Source: Cronobacter turicensis z3032
GTDB lineage: Bacteria > Pseudomonadota > Gammaproteobacteria > Enterobacterales > Enterobacteriaceae
NCBI GenBank assembly: GCA_000027065.2
Contig: FN543093.2
Span: 2,174,074-2,238,073 of the forward strand
Length of the DNA: 64,000 nucleotides
Direction: 5' to 3'
This document shows, piece after piece, positions 16,780 through 25,896 of this stretch (position 1 is the first letter of the stretch; each line of letters starts with the position of its first letter). Position numbers and translations under genes: made by a program. Below the pieces are notes generated by a model. The model was not told the origin of the DNA, ran no database searches, and saw only the letters and a program-made list of their open reading frames with translations.

Positions 16780-17355
16780 ATGAATAATATAATCGACACA
16801 TTAAATCAACGGATTGGTGAGCGTATCCGCGTCGAGCGCGAAACCCGCGGCTGGTCGCTGAGCGAGCTTGCAGAGCGCGCCGGGGTGTCCCGCGCCATGA
16901 TCCATAAAATCGAGCGCGGGGAAAGCAGCCCGACCGCCACGCTCCTGGGGCGGCTCTCCGGCGCGTTGGGGCTGAGCATGTCCACGCTTATCGCCCGCGC
17001 GGAGATGAACGAAGGGCGGCTGTTGCGCTTTGCCGATCAGCCGGTCTGGCGCGATCCGCAAAGCCACTATCTGCGCCGCCACGTCTCGCCAAAATCTGAC
17101 CTGCCGCTGGATCTGGTTCAGGTGGAGCTGCCCGCCGGCAGCGATATCCCGATGCCCGCCTCGGCCTATGCGTTCGCGCGCCAGCTTATCTGGGTGCAGC
17201 AGGGCGAGCTGGTGTTTCGCGAAGGCGAAACCCGCCACCTGATGCGCGAGGGCGATTGCCTGGAGCTTGGCCCGCCGAACGAATGCCATTTTATCAACCA
17301 GAGCGACGCGCCGTGCGTCTATCTGATCGTGCGTCTGAATAACGTCGCCAGTTGA
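16780..17355 (+). CDS. XRE-family regulator with C-terminal cupin domain
   Basis: This 191-residue regulator has a helix-turn-helix domain at about 12-66 (LSELAERAGVSRAMIHKIERGESSPTAT) and a cupin sensor domain at about 105-185 ending in HFINQSDAPCVYLIVRL. The architecture is that of the SutR/PuuR type, but the sequence differs clearly from SutR, so no symbol is given. Such regulators usually repress nearby metabolic or transport genes. Here the candidates are divergent mnaT-ydcZ and the downstream curA, which starts 49 bases after the stop. The start seems to coincide with the transcription start. The ligand is unknown. Confidence 0.85.
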   Translation: MNNIIDTLNQRIGERIRVERETRGWSLSELAERAGVSRAMIHKIERGESSPTATLLGRLSGALGLSMSTLIARAEMNEGRLLRFADQPVWRDPQSHYLRRHVSPKSDLPLDLVQVELPAGSDIPMPASAYAFARQLIWVQQGELVFREGETRHLMREGDCLELGPPNECHFINQSDAPCVYLIVRLNNVAS

Positions 17356-17404
17356 CGTGAATGCACTACGCTTTCTGGATGCCCTGAAAACTAAGGAGAA
17401 CATC

Positions 17405-18445
17405 ATGACCCAACCATCGTCCCGTAATCGCCGCTGGGTGCTGGCCTCCCGTCCGCATGGCAAACCCGTGGCGGAGAACTTCCGTCTGGAAGAAGATACC
17501 ATCGCCGAACCAGGCGAAGGTCAGGTGCTGGTGCGCACCGTCTATCTGTCGCTCGATCCGTATATGCGCGGTCGCATGAGCGATGAGCCGTCTTATTCTG
17601 CCCCGGTGCAGATTGACGAAGTCATGGTCGGCGGCACCGTCGGCGTGGTGGAGAAATCGCTTCACCCCGATTTCAACCCCGGCGACTGGGTGGTCGGTTA
17701 TAGCGGCTGGCAGGATTACTGCATCTGCGATCCGAAACAACTGACGCCGCTTGGGAAATCGCCTGAGCATCCGTCGTGGTTCCTCGGCGTGCTGGGGATG
17801 CCCGGCTTCACCGCCTATATGGGCCTGCTGGATATCGGCGCGCCGAAAGCGGGCGAAACGCTGGTGGTCGCCGCCGCGACGGGCCCGGTGGGCGCAAGCG
17901 TCGGGCAGATCGGCAAAATCAAAGGCTGTCGCGTCGTCGGCGTGGCGGGCGGCGAAGAGAAATGTCGTTACGCGGTGGAGCATCTTGGCTTTGACGAGTG
18001 TATCGACCACCGCGCGCCGGATTTTGCTGAGAAACTTGCCGCCGCCTGCCCGCAGGGCATTGATGTTTACTATGAAAACGTCGGCGGTAAAGTTTTCGAC
18101 GCCGTGATGCCGCTGCTTAATACCGGCGCGCGCGTGCCGCTGTGCGGGCTGGTTTCCGGCTATAACGCCACCGACCTGCCGCCTGGCCCGGATCGTCTGC
18201 CGCTCCTGATGGGCACGCTTTTGAAAAAACGCATCCGGATGCAGGGCTTTATCATCAACCAGGATTATGGCCACCGCATCGAAGAGTTCCAGCGCGAAAT
18301 GGGCCAGTGGGTTTCTGAAGGGCGAATTCACTACCGCGAGCACATTGTGGATGGTCTTGAGAACGCGCCGGAGGCGTTTATCGGCCTGCTGGAAGGGAAA
18401 AACTTCGGCAAGCTGGTGATCCGCGTCGGCCAGGACGAAGCATAA
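17405..18445 (+). CDS. curA: NADPH-dependent curcumin/2-alkenal reductase CurA
   Basis: This 346-residue medium-chain reductase matches E. coli CurA (YncB) along its length: RNRRWVLASRPHGKPV, SLDPYMRGRMSDEPSYS and GMPGFTAYMGLLDIGAPK near 132-149. AAATGPVGASVGQIGK near 155-170 is the NADPH site, and YENVGGKVFDAV follows. CurA reduces the enone bond of curcumin and related alpha,beta-unsaturated ketones, so it detoxifies reactive carbonyls. The ATG at 17405 is preceded by AAGGAG with good spacing and gives the family N-terminus; an upstream in-frame start at 17357 adds 16 unrelated residues. In E. coli the next gene is mcbR; here a peptide transporter cluster follows. Confidence 0.94.
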   Translation: MTQPSSRNRRWVLASRPHGKPVAENFRLEEDTIAEPGEGQVLVRTVYLSLDPYMRGRMSDEPSYSAPVQIDEVMVGGTVGVVEKSLHPDFNPGDWVVGYSGWQDYCICDPKQLTPLGKSPEHPSWFLGVLGMPGFTAYMGLLDIGAPKAGETLVVAAATGPVGASVGQIGKIKGCRVVGVAGGEEKCRYAVEHLGFDECIDHRAPDFAEKLAAACPQGIDVYYENVGGKVFDAVMPLLNTGARVPLCGLVSGYNATDLPPGPDRLPLLMGTLLKKRIRMQGFIINQDYGHRIEEFQREMGQWVSEGRIHYREHIVDGLENAPEAFIGLLEGKNFGKLVIRVGQDEA

Positions 18446-18520
18446 ACCAGCTAAATAACAACTTGTTAACCACGGCGGCTGCCGATATGCTCGACCAAAG
18501 CCTGTTGTCGGGAGCCGCCT

Positions 18521-20134
18521 GTGCCGCTGTTAACCGTATCTCATCTGAGCCTGCAAAGTCGCCAGGCAACCTTACTTCATGATGTCAGTCTGACCGTCGA
18601 ACGCCGCGAAATGGTCGCGCTGGTCGGCGAATCCGGCTGCGGCAAAACGCTCACCTCTTTAGCCGTCACCGGCCTTCTGCCGCGCGGCGTCTGGCAGAGC
18701 GGCGGTGAGATTTGCTTCGACGATACCATCCCCATTCTTCCCGATGCGCCATACCCGGCGGGCCTGCGCGGGCGGCATATCGCCATGATTTTCCAGGAGC
18801 CGATGAGCAGCATGAATCCGGTGCTGAAAGTGGGCGAGCAGATTGCCGAAGTGCTGGTGCGTCATCGTGGGCTGGGCTGGAAAGCGGCCTCCCGCGAGGC
18901 GGTGGCGCTGCTGGGCCATGTCGGCATCGGCGAGCCGGAAAAGCGGGCGCGTCAGTATATTCACCAGCTCTCCGGCGGGATGCGCCAGCGCGTCATGATA
19001 GCGAGCGCCATTAGCGGCAAACCAGACCTGCTGATTGCCGATGAACCCACCACGGCGCTGGATGTCACGCTTCAGGCGCAAATCCTCGGCCTGCTGAAAG
19101 ATCTCCAGCAGGAGATGGGGATGGGCGTATTGCTGGTAACGCACGATCTCAGCGTGGTGGCGCGCTATGCCGATCGCGCCTGTGTGATGAACGGCGGCGA
19201 AATTGTCGAGCAGGGGCCGGTGGCGCCGCTCTTTACCGCGCCTGAGGCCGACTGGACGCGGCGGCTGATTGCGGCTTCCACGCCGCAGGAGCCGCCCGAG
19301 CGCGTGGTGGCGCGCGATGAGACGCCGCTGTTGCAAGTGACGGGCATCGTGAAAAGCTTTCCGCGCCGCCCGCGGCTGCCGTTTATTCCGGCGGAGCGCC
19401 AGCGGGTGCTGCATCCCACCACCTTTAGCGTGGCGCGGGGCGAAATCGTCGGGCTTATCGGCGAATCCGGCTCCGGCAAAACCACGCTCGGGCGCGCGGC
19501 CATCGGGCTTATCGACGCAGACAGCGGGGCTGTTTTCTTTGACGGCATTGAGATGGCGCAGGCGAGCCGCGCTGAACGACACCGCGTGCGCCGCCGCGCG
19601 CAGATGATTTTTCAGGACCCTTACGCCAGCCTCGATCCACGCATGAGCGTCGGCGATCAGCTCGCCGAGCCGCTGCGGGTGCACGGGCTGCGCCACGGCC
19701 CGGCGATTGCCGAACGGGTGAGCGAACTGATGACGCTGGTCGGGCTGAAACCGGAATGGGCGCAGCGGCGTCCGGCGGCGTTCTCCGGCGGGCAGCGCCA
19801 GCGAATCGCCATCGCCCGCGCGCTGGCGCTGGAGCCGGAACTGCTGGTGGCGGATGAAGCAGTAGCCGCGCTCGATTTGCCGGTGAGAGGCCAGATCCTG
19901 CGCCTGCTGGCGGAGCTTCGCGACAAGCTCGGGCTGTCGGTACTGTTTATCAGCCACGATCTCCAGGCGGTGCGCCAGCTCTGCGATCGCGTGTTAGTGC
20001 TCTACCTCGGGAAAGTGGTGGAAGAAGGGCCGACGCGGCAGGTGTTGCAAACGCCCGCCCATGCCTATACCCGGCGGCTTATCGACAGCGCGCCGGATAT
20101 CCACCAGGCGCTGCGCCTGCGCGAAGACGCTTAA
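18521..20134 (+). CDS. Dipeptide-type ABC transporter ATPase, two fused ABC domains (DppD-DppF-like)
   Basis: This 537-residue protein fuses two ABC ATPase domains, as in GsiA. Domain 1 has GESGCGKT near 36-43, LSGGMRQR near 151 and [10 protein letters not shown] near 170. Domain 2 has GESGSGKT near 315, FSGGQRQR near 423 and [10 protein letters not shown] near 447, where Ala replaces the usual Pro after DE. It should power the permeases encoded from 22470 to 24229. The start is GTG after GGGAG. Unusually, it is on the opposite strand from the rest of the system and its stop overlaps the stop of the cyclodeaminase gene by 4 bases, so ATPase and permeases must be transcribed from separate, converging promoters. 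Confidence 0.9.
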   Translation: MPLLTVSHLSLQSRQATLLHDVSLTVERREMVALVGESGCGKTLTSLAVTGLLPRGVWQSGGEICFDDTIPILPDAPYPAGLRGRHIAMIFQEPMSSMNPVLKVGEQIAEVLVRHRGLGWKAASREAVALLGHVGIGEPEKRARQYIHQLSGGMRQRVMIASAISGKPDLLIADEPTTALDVTLQAQILGLLKDLQQEMGMGVLLVTHDLSVVARYADRACVMNGGEIVEQGPVAPLFTAPEADWTRRLIAASTPQEPPERVVARDETPLLQVTGIVKSFPRRPRLPFIPAERQRVLHPTTFSVARGEIVGLIGESGSGKTTLGRAAIGLIDADSGAVFFDGIEMAQASRAERHRVRRRAQMIFQDPYASLDPRMSVGDQLAEPLRVHGLRHGPAIAERVSELMTLVGLKPEWAQRRPAAFSGGQRQRIAIARALALEPELLVADEAVAALDLPVRGQILRLLAELRDKLGLSVLFISHDLQAVRQLCDRVLVLYLGKVVEEGPTRQVLQTPAHAYTRRLIDSAPDIHQALRLREDA

Positions 20135-21108
20135 GAGACGCTAAATAACGGCAGGGCGGTACCGACGTTTTCTTGCGCCGCCTTCTGCAACACCCGCGCG
20201 GCGAGCGCGATATCAAACACGTTCAGCCCGAACGATGAAAAGTAAACGCAGTCGTCCGGCATCGGTCGCCACGCGCCGGTTAAGAGCGCGGCGAGATCCG
20301 CCGCCCAGCCGTCATCGGCAAATTCGCCCGCGCGATACATCTGAAACAGGCTTTTGGCGCTGGTATGGCGAAACTCCCCCCAGGCGTCCACCACCACCTG
20401 CGTGGCGCGGTTGATCGCCGCAAAACTCACTTCATGATAGCCAATCTGCAGGATTAACCGGCCCGGCTGGAACCATTCGGGGCCGAGAAAAGGCTGCTGC
20501 GCGCCGGTGCAGGTGATAACGGCATCCCACGGCTGTTTCTGCGCCTCATTCAGATCGCGGTAGATTTCACACGGAAACGGCAGCGTCGCCGTGGGCATCT
20601 CCTCAAGCCGCGCGGGCGTGCGGTTCCACAGGCCTGCAACAGCGAGCGACGGGAAGTGCGCGCGTAACATCGCCAGATGCGCGCGCGCCTGTACGCCCGC
20701 GCCCAGCAGCAGCACGCGTTTCACCTCGCGGGGCGCGGCGTGGCGCAGGGCGAGCGCCGAGACCGCGGCGGTGCGCACCGCCGTCAGCCCGCCGCTCTCT
20801 ACAAGCCCCACCGGCACGCCGCTGTCGGCGCGGTTGATGATCGTCATCGTCAGCGCCATCGGAAGATTGTCCTGCGGCTGCGGGCGGTGCGCCGTCCACT
20901 TGACGCCGGTGGCGTTAAACCGCCCGCCGACGCGCGCAGGCAGGGCGTAAACCTTACCGGGCGCGGTATCGAGCGGCACGTGCGTTTCGGCGGGCATCAC
21001 GGCGTCGCCTGCCGCCATCAGCAGCGTCGCGTCGGTGACATCCTTCAGCGCCGCGTGCGGGTCAAGCCCGCCGAGCTCCGCCACCTGCTGGCCGGTGAGA
21101 AATCGCAT
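20131..21108 (-). CDS. Ornithine cyclodeaminase / mu-crystallin family protein
   Basis: This 325-residue protein has the family's NAD(P)-binding Rossmann core LLLGAGVQARAHLAML at about 132-147, preceded by the RTAAVSALALRHAA helix. The C-terminal stretch VYFSSFGLNVFDIALAARVL is also typical. Members convert ornithine to proline or reduce cyclic imino acids such as pyrroline-2-carboxylate; some act in amino-acid racemisation or siderophore precursor routes. It follows the M20 hydrolase by 18 bases with AGGAG before the ATG, so it likely acts on a product of peptide or N-acyl amino acid hydrolysis. The exact substrate cannot be told from sequence. Confidence 0.85.
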   Translation of the reverse strand: MRFLTGQQVAELGGLDPHAALKDVTDATLLMAAGDAVMPAETHVPLDTAPGKVYALPARVGGRFNATGVKWTAHRPQPQDNLPMALTMTIINRADSGVPVGLVESGGLTAVRTAAVSALALRHAAPREVKRVLLLGAGVQARAHLAMLRAHFPSLAVAGLWNRTPARLEEMPTATLPFPCEIYRDLNEAQKQPWDAVITCTGAQQPFLGPEWFQPGRLILQIGYHEVSFAAINRATQVVVDAWGEFRHTSAKSLFQMYRAGEFADDGWAADLAALLTGAWRPMPDDCVYFSSFGLNVFDIALAARVLQKAAQENVGTALPLFSVS

Positions 21109-21126
21109 GGTTATCTCCTGAATCCG

Positions 21127-22473
21127 TCAGAATGAGAGCAACCAGTCGCGCAGCGACCGGGTATAGCGCGACAGCCCGCGCAGGGTGACAAACTCGTTCA
21201 CGCCGTGCGCGTTGCCGCCATAGCCGAGCCCGCCGATTAGAAACGCGGGCGCGACGGGCGCGAAAGCATACGCCGGGGCGCAGCCGGGCGCCCAGGGCCA
21301 AATCTGCGGGCGGGCCTGCTGCTGGTGATAACTGTTCAGAAGTTCCATCACGCCCGCGTCGTCAGCCGAAAAACGCCTGCCGGGATAGCTGTCATCAACG
21401 ACCAGCTCTACGCCGGTAATGGCCTGATGAGAGAGCGACGCGCGCATGGCGTCCAGCAATCTCTCCGGTGAACTCCCCGGCGGCGTGCGCAGCGCGAATT
21501 CGGCGCAGGCGAGCGGGGGAATAATGCCGCGGCCCGGCAGGGGCGTAGTGCGGATCTCGCTGAGATTCAGCACCGCGCTGCCGAGTAAAAACGCCAGCGC
21601 TTCGCGACTGTCGCCGCTAATCGTCAGCCGCTGGCTTTTGCGCATCGCCAGTTCGTCTGCGATGCTGAATTGCGGGGCCAGCTCGTCGAGAATGTGCAGG
21701 GCGGCGTCGTCAAGCGGCAGGGTTTCCAGCACCCCGTTGCGCCCCGCGGGGGCGATGGCGGCGAGCGCCTGCACCAGCCGCCACGCGGGGTTCGCTATCC
21801 ACGCCGCGTTGCTCGCGTGAATGGCGGCCTGCGGGCCGCCCCAGTCGCCGCCCGCGACGCGCAGACGCCCGGTGGTCATGCCGGTAAAGCCGAGATAGAG
21901 CCGTGGCGCGCCGCCGCCATATTCGCACAGCGACGGGAACAGCACGGCGAGCGCAGGCGACACCGGGCACGGCGTACGGGCGAGATAGCGCCGGAGCGTG
22001 CCGCTGCCGCACTCTTCTTCGCCCTCCAGCAGGATCTCCAGATTGGTGGTCAGCCTGCCGCTCTCCCACAGCTCCCGCACCACGGTAAGCATACCGGCGA
22101 GCGGGCCTTTGTTGTTTTCCGCGCCGCGCGAGATAAACACGTCGCCCTTATCGGGCCAGCGGCGGATGCCGCCGGTAAACGGGTCGACCTGCCAGCCCTC
22201 GGGATCGGCGGGCATCACGTCATACATGTTGTAAAGCACCAGCGTGTCCGGCGCGCCGATATCCACGCGCACATGCACCAGCGGCGGGCGGTCGTCAGGC
22301 TGCTGCGCCACCGGCAGGATCACTTCTGCCTCCAGTTCGTCGGCAAGCCAGGCTTCGAGCCAGGCCGCGAGGGAGCGCTGTTCGTCCGGCTCGTCGGCCA
22401 CGCTTTGCCAGGCGGTGAGCGACGAGAGCAGCTCGATCGTCGCCTCCAGGCAGGCATTCGGCTGAACGGTCAT
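21127..22473 (-). CDS. M20-family metallopeptidase-like protein with altered metal site
   Basis: This 448-residue protein has the M20 (DapE/ArgE/carboxypeptidase G2) architecture: a catalytic domain split by a dimerisation domain at about 190-310. The catalytic aspartate (YDVMP near 95), the Glu pair in EGEEECGS near 161 and a late His in GGNAHGVNE near 430 are present. The usual metal-binding His (GHxDVVP) is replaced, reading YNMYDVMP, and the bridging Asp of the GxxDxKG-type motif is Asn in GAENNKGP. Both changes are clear in the nucleotide sequence. The enzyme may bind one metal, use an unusual site, or be inactive. Its ATG overlaps the permease stop in an ATGA. Confidence 0.82.
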   Translation of the reverse strand: MTVQPNACLEATIELLSSLTAWQSVADEPDEQRSLAAWLEAWLADELEAEVILPVAQQPDDRPPLVHVRVDIGAPDTLVLYNMYDVMPADPEGWQVDPFTGGIRRWPDKGDVFISRGAENNKGPLAGMLTVVRELWESGRLTTNLEILLEGEEECGSGTLRRYLARTPCPVSPALAVLFPSLCEYGGGAPRLYLGFTGMTTGRLRVAGGDWGGPQAAIHASNAAWIANPAWRLVQALAAIAPAGRNGVLETLPLDDAALHILDELAPQFSIADELAMRKSQRLTISGDSREALAFLLGSAVLNLSEIRTTPLPGRGIIPPLACAEFALRTPPGSSPERLLDAMRASLSHQAITGVELVVDDSYPGRRFSADDAGVMELLNSYHQQQARPQIWPWAPGCAPAYAFAPVAPAFLIGGLGYGGNAHGVNEFVTLRGLSRYTRSLRDWLLSF

Positions 22474-23384
22474 AAACGTATCCTTGGGTTCAGTACCAGG
22501 TAAAGCAAATCAATCAACAGGTTCACCACCACAAATGTCAGCGCGGCGAGCAGCACCACGCCCTGCACCAGCGGAAAATCACGGTTCTGAATAGCCTGTA
22601 CCGCCAGGCGGCCAATGCCCGGCCAGGCAAAGATGATCTCCGTGACCAGCGCGCCGCCAAGCAGCGCGGCCAGCGAAATCCCCTGAACCGTCACCACGGG
22701 GATCAGCGCGTTGCGAAGCCCGTGGCGGACCAGCACCCGCCAGGCGCTGAGGCCTTTGGCGCGCGCGGTGCGGATGTAATCCTGGTCAAGCACGTCAATC
22801 AGGCTCGCGCGCACCAGTCGCGCCATCGCGCTCATGTAGTAAGCGCCCAGACAGACCGCGGGCATGATGAGCTGTAACGGTTCGCCGTAGCCGCCGGAAG
22901 GCAACAGACGCAGTTGCAGGCTGAAGAACAAAATCATCAACAGCCCCAGCCAGAAGACCGGCACCGCCTGGCCGCTAAAGGCCACCAGGCGCGCCAGCAA
23001 GTCCCAGATTGTGTCGCGCCACAGCGCGCTTAGCAGCCCCAGCGCGAGGCCCGCGAGCGTGCTCCAGGCGAGCGCCGTCAGCGCCAGCAGCGCGGTGGCG
23101 GGCAGGCGTTCGGCAATCAGCGTCGCTACCGGCTGGCCAAAACGCAGGGACTCGCCCAGATCGCCGCGCAGAAGGTGGGCCGCGTAATCGGCGTATTGGG
23201 TCAGCAGCGGCCTGTCAAAGCCCATCGCGTGGCGGAAATCGGCAATCTCCTGCGTGGTGGCGCCGGGCGGCATCATGACCGCCGCCGGATCGCCCGTCAG
23301 GTGCAGGCTGAAGAAAATCAGCAGCGAAACGCCGAACATCACCAGCAGCGCCTGGAAAAACCGTGAAATCAGATAGCGCGCCAT
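22470..23384 (-). CDS. Peptide ABC transporter permease, DppB-like
   Basis: This 304-residue inner membrane protein has six predicted helices and the DppB/OppB fold: an N-terminal helix RFFQALLVMFGVSLLIFFSLHL, then the binding-protein-dependent permease domain. The coupling loop holds RTARAKGLSAWRVLVRHGLRNALIP near 208-232, which contacts the ATPase. GDPAAVMMPPGATTQEIADFRHAMGFDRP is the usual periplasmic segment. It should pair with the DppC-like permease whose stop shares one base with its start codon (TAATG). It is part of the five-gene leftward operon starting at 25719. Confidence 0.9.
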   Translation of the reverse strand: MARYLISRFFQALLVMFGVSLLIFFSLHLTGDPAAVMMPPGATTQEIADFRHAMGFDRPLLTQYADYAAHLLRGDLGESLRFGQPVATLIAERLPATALLALTALAWSTLAGLALGLLSALWRDTIWDLLARLVAFSGQAVPVFWLGLLMILFFSLQLRLLPSGGYGEPLQLIMPAVCLGAYYMSAMARLVRASLIDVLDQDYIRTARAKGLSAWRVLVRHGLRNALIPVVTVQGISLAALLGGALVTEIIFAWPGIGRLAVQAIQNRDFPLVQGVVLLAALTFVVVNLLIDLLYLVLNPRIRL

Positions 23385-24229
23385 TATTCGACCCTCGCCT
23401 GGGTGGTGCGCAGCCAGTAGTCGCCGAGCAGGTTACAGCCCACCACCAGCATGGCGATGGCGCAGCCAGGCCAGACCACCAGCCACGGCGCGAGCAACAT
23501 ATAGGCGCGACCTTCGCCAATCAGATTGCCAAGCGTCGGCGTCGGCGGCTGGATGCCCATGCCGAGAAAACCGACGGAGGCTTCCAGCACAATGAGGCGC
23601 GGGATATCGAGCGTCAGCAGCACCAGTAGCGGTGTCGCGAGCGCCGGTAAAATATGGCGCAGCATAATGCGCAGGTGCGAAAAACCCATGGTTTTCGCGG
23701 CCTCGATATACTCCAGCTCGCGAATTTCCAGCGTCCTGGCGCGCGCTACGCGGGCGTAAATCGCCCAGCTCGTCACGCCCATGATAACGATAATGTTAGC
23801 AAGCGAGGTGCCGAACAGCGCCATTACCAGCAGGATCAGCAGAATAAACGGCACCGCCAGCTGAATATCGATAAGCCGCATGATAAGCGCATCGACCCAG
23901 CCGCCGAAGTAGCCCGCCACCATGCCCATCAGCGTGCCCATGGTGGCGGCGATGAGTGCGGCGATCATCACCACGAACAGCGAGAGACGGGCGCCGGCGA
24001 GAATGCGCGCCAGCACGTCGCGGCCCAGTTGATCGGCGCCCAGCCAGTGTTGCGGGCCAGGAGCCTGAAAGACCGCCGCGAGATCGCTTTGCAGCGGGTC
24101 GGGTAACGGGAGCCAGGGGGCGAGGAGCGCTGCCAGGATGAGTACAGCCAGCAGCGCGCCGCCAAGAAGGCCGTCCCCCGGCAGGGGACGGCGGCGTGAA
24201 CGGGATGCGTAACGGCCAGGGAAGATCAT
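23384..24229 (-). CDS. Peptide ABC transporter permease, DppC-like
   Basis: This 281-residue permease has an N-terminal basic segment, one helix at about 23-42, then five helices in the transport domain. The mature loop HWLGADQLGRDVLARILAGARLSL near 61-84 is a hallmark of DppC/OppC proteins, and EYIEAAKTMGFSHLRIMLRHILPALATPL near 177-205 is the ATPase-coupling loop. It forms the second half of the channel with the DppB-like protein. Its ATG overlaps the stop of the binding-protein gene in an ATGA, so the subunits are translationally coupled. Confidence 0.9.
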   Translation of the reverse strand: MIFPGRYASRSRRRPLPGDGLLGGALLAVLILAALLAPWLPLPDPLQSDLAAVFQAPGPQHWLGADQLGRDVLARILAGARLSLFVVMIAALIAATMGTLMGMVAGYFGGWVDALIMRLIDIQLAVPFILLILLVMALFGTSLANIIVIMGVTSWAIYARVARARTLEIRELEYIEAAKTMGFSHLRIMLRHILPALATPLLVLLTLDIPRLIVLEASVGFLGMGIQPPTPTLGNLIGEGRAYMLLAPWLVVWPGCAIAMLVVGCNLLGDYWLRTTQARVE

Positions 24230-25719
24230 TTCACCCTCATATCGAACAACGACACGCGGGCGTCTTCACGGCCTTTAAACGTGACGTTGTCACTGGAGGC
24301 GTAAATCGCGTCTTCCCGGTAGAGTGGAATCAGCGGCTGTTCAGTGGCGACGCGGTCCTGAATCTGCTCCAGCAGCGCTTTACGTTTCGCGGCATCTACC
24401 GTGGCGCGGCTCTCGTTTAACAGTTTATCAAGCGCCGGATCGCTCACCGTGGAGTACGGCTCGCCTGCGTGCAGCACCGGATAGAGCGCGGCGTCGGCAT
24501 CCAGCGTCTGGGTGGAGCCCCAGCCCAGCATATAGAGCGGCGCCTGTTTGCCGGACGCCACCTGTTGGGTGTAAACCGACCATTCCGGCACTTCGAGCTG
24601 CGCTTTCACGCCGATGGCGGCGAGATCGGCCACAATCGCCTGGCCTACGTCAGCGCTGGCGATATAACGGCGCGGCGCCTGGAATTTCAGGGTAAAGCCC
24701 TGCGCGTAACCGGCTTCTTTCAGCAGCGCTTTGGCTTTTTCCCGGTCCTGTTTCGGCGCGGAAATGGCTTTATAGCCATAATCTTTCGGGCCTGCCAGCG
24801 TACCGGTCGGCGTGCCGAAACCGTGCAGCAGCGACTGCGTATAGGCATCGCGGTTCAGCGCCAGCGACAGCGCCTGACGCACGCGCACGTCATTCAGCGG
24901 CGGCTCGCTGTTTTTAATGCCGAGATAAATCGTCAGCCCGCCGCCTTTCACCTGCTCAAGCTTCACGCCGGGTTTGCTCTTCACCAGCGGGGCGAGATCC
25001 GCCGGAACGCCTTCTACCAGCTGCGCTTCGCCGGTCAGCAGCGCGGTAATGCGCGCGGTCGCCTCGGGGATCGGGCGCCAGGTCACTTCATCAATCGACG
25101 GCTTGCCGCGCCAGTAGTTCGGGTTGGCTTCCATCACAACACGTTCATCGGGAATGAAAGTTTTGACGATATAAGCGCCACTTCCGACAGGTTTTCGTGC
25201 AAATTCCGCAGCACCGACTTTACTTACATAACCAGGCGGCACGATATAAGCCGGATAACGACTCATGCGGGTGGGCAGGAGCGGATCGGGGCCGTTGGTG
25301 TGAATACGCACCTGATAGTCGCCGACAACGTCCACGGATTTGATGGTGCGAATGTAAGAAATGGTGGGCGCGTGGTTGGCCGGGTCGAGAATTCGGTCGA
25401 TGGAAAATTTGACCGCGGCGGCATTCACTGGCTCGCCGTTGGTAAATTTGACATCCTTACGCAGGTCGAACTGCCAGGTGGTGTCGTTGACGGCTTCCCA
25501 GTGGGTGGCAAGGCCGGGTTTCAGTTGCATCTGCGCGTCGCGCAGCACCAGCGTATCGAAAACGTTATCCACCAGCGTCGCGGCTTCTTTCAGAAAGCCG
25601 GGATCCATGGCGGTGGCGGAAGTGGGCTGCGCGATGGTCAGCGAACTGGCCTGACTGAGCGGAGCGAATAAAGAAAGCGCCACAGAAAGAGAGAGAAGCT
25701 TACGGGACAGTCGTTTCAT
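24226..25719 (-). CDS. Peptide/nickel-type ABC transporter substrate-binding protein
   Basis: This 497-residue family 5 solute-binding protein has a signal peptide (about 1-24, ending LSQAS). Typical blocks are LKPGLATHWEAVNDTTWQFDLRKDVKFTNGEPVNAAAVKFSIDR near 66-110, PVGSGAYIVKTFIPDE near 166 and LNDVRVRQALSLALNRD near 274. It is the first gene of the leftward operon (binding protein, two permeases, M20 hydrolase, cyclodeaminase) and should fix its specificity, probably a peptide or acylated amino acid. The start follows AAGGTATTGACCTAATG-type sequence. It is divergent from the GntR regulator and shares with it a spacer containing inverted repeats. Confidence 0.9.
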   Translation of the reverse strand: MKRLSRKLLSLSVALSLFAPLSQASSLTIAQPTSATAMDPGFLKEAATLVDNVFDTLVLRDAQMQLKPGLATHWEAVNDTTWQFDLRKDVKFTNGEPVNAAAVKFSIDRILDPANHAPTISYIRTIKSVDVVGDYQVRIHTNGPDPLLPTRMSRYPAYIVPPGYVSKVGAAEFARKPVGSGAYIVKTFIPDERVVMEANPNYWRGKPSIDEVTWRPIPEATARITALLTGEAQLVEGVPADLAPLVKSKPGVKLEQVKGGGLTIYLGIKNSEPPLNDVRVRQALSLALNRDAYTQSLLHGFGTPTGTLAGPKDYGYKAISAPKQDREKAKALLKEAGYAQGFTLKFQAPRRYIASADVGQAIVADLAAIGVKAQLEVPEWSVYTQQVASGKQAPLYMLGWGSTQTLDADAALYPVLHAGEPYSTVSDPALDKLLNESRATVDAAKRKALLEQIQDRVATEQPLIPLYREDAIYASSDNVTFKGREDARVSLFDMRVK

Positions 25720-25779
25720 TAGGTCAATACCTTAATGGTTGTCGTACTGGTCAGTGAAAGTTTTGATTATTTTCGGTTT

Positions 25780-25834
25780 TCCTGACCACAAAAACCGTGT
25801 TATCAAGGATATAAGATATATCCTCTGGTCAGGA
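25780..25834. promoter_or_regulatory. Nested inverted repeats, probable GntR/FCD operator
   Basis: The outer arms TCCTGACCA (25780-25788) and TGGTCAGGA (25826-25834) are perfect 9-base inverted repeats. Inside them AGGATATAAGATATATCCT (25806-25824) is a perfect palindrome with a 3-base centre. A further TGGTCAG lies at 25748-25754. The site lies between the divergent binding-protein and regulator genes, and TGGT/ACCA half sites recall the FadR subfamily. Confidence 0.65.
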
Positions 25835-25896
25835 TGACGAGACGTCAGTTAAGCGCCTGCTAATACAAAGTAAATTTTTTACGACAGGAAATAAAC

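Noticed and set aside
16780..17355. Assigning the XRE/cupin regulator as SutR (YdcN)
   Set aside because: Architecture is the same but the N-terminal sequence differs clearly from E. coli SutR.
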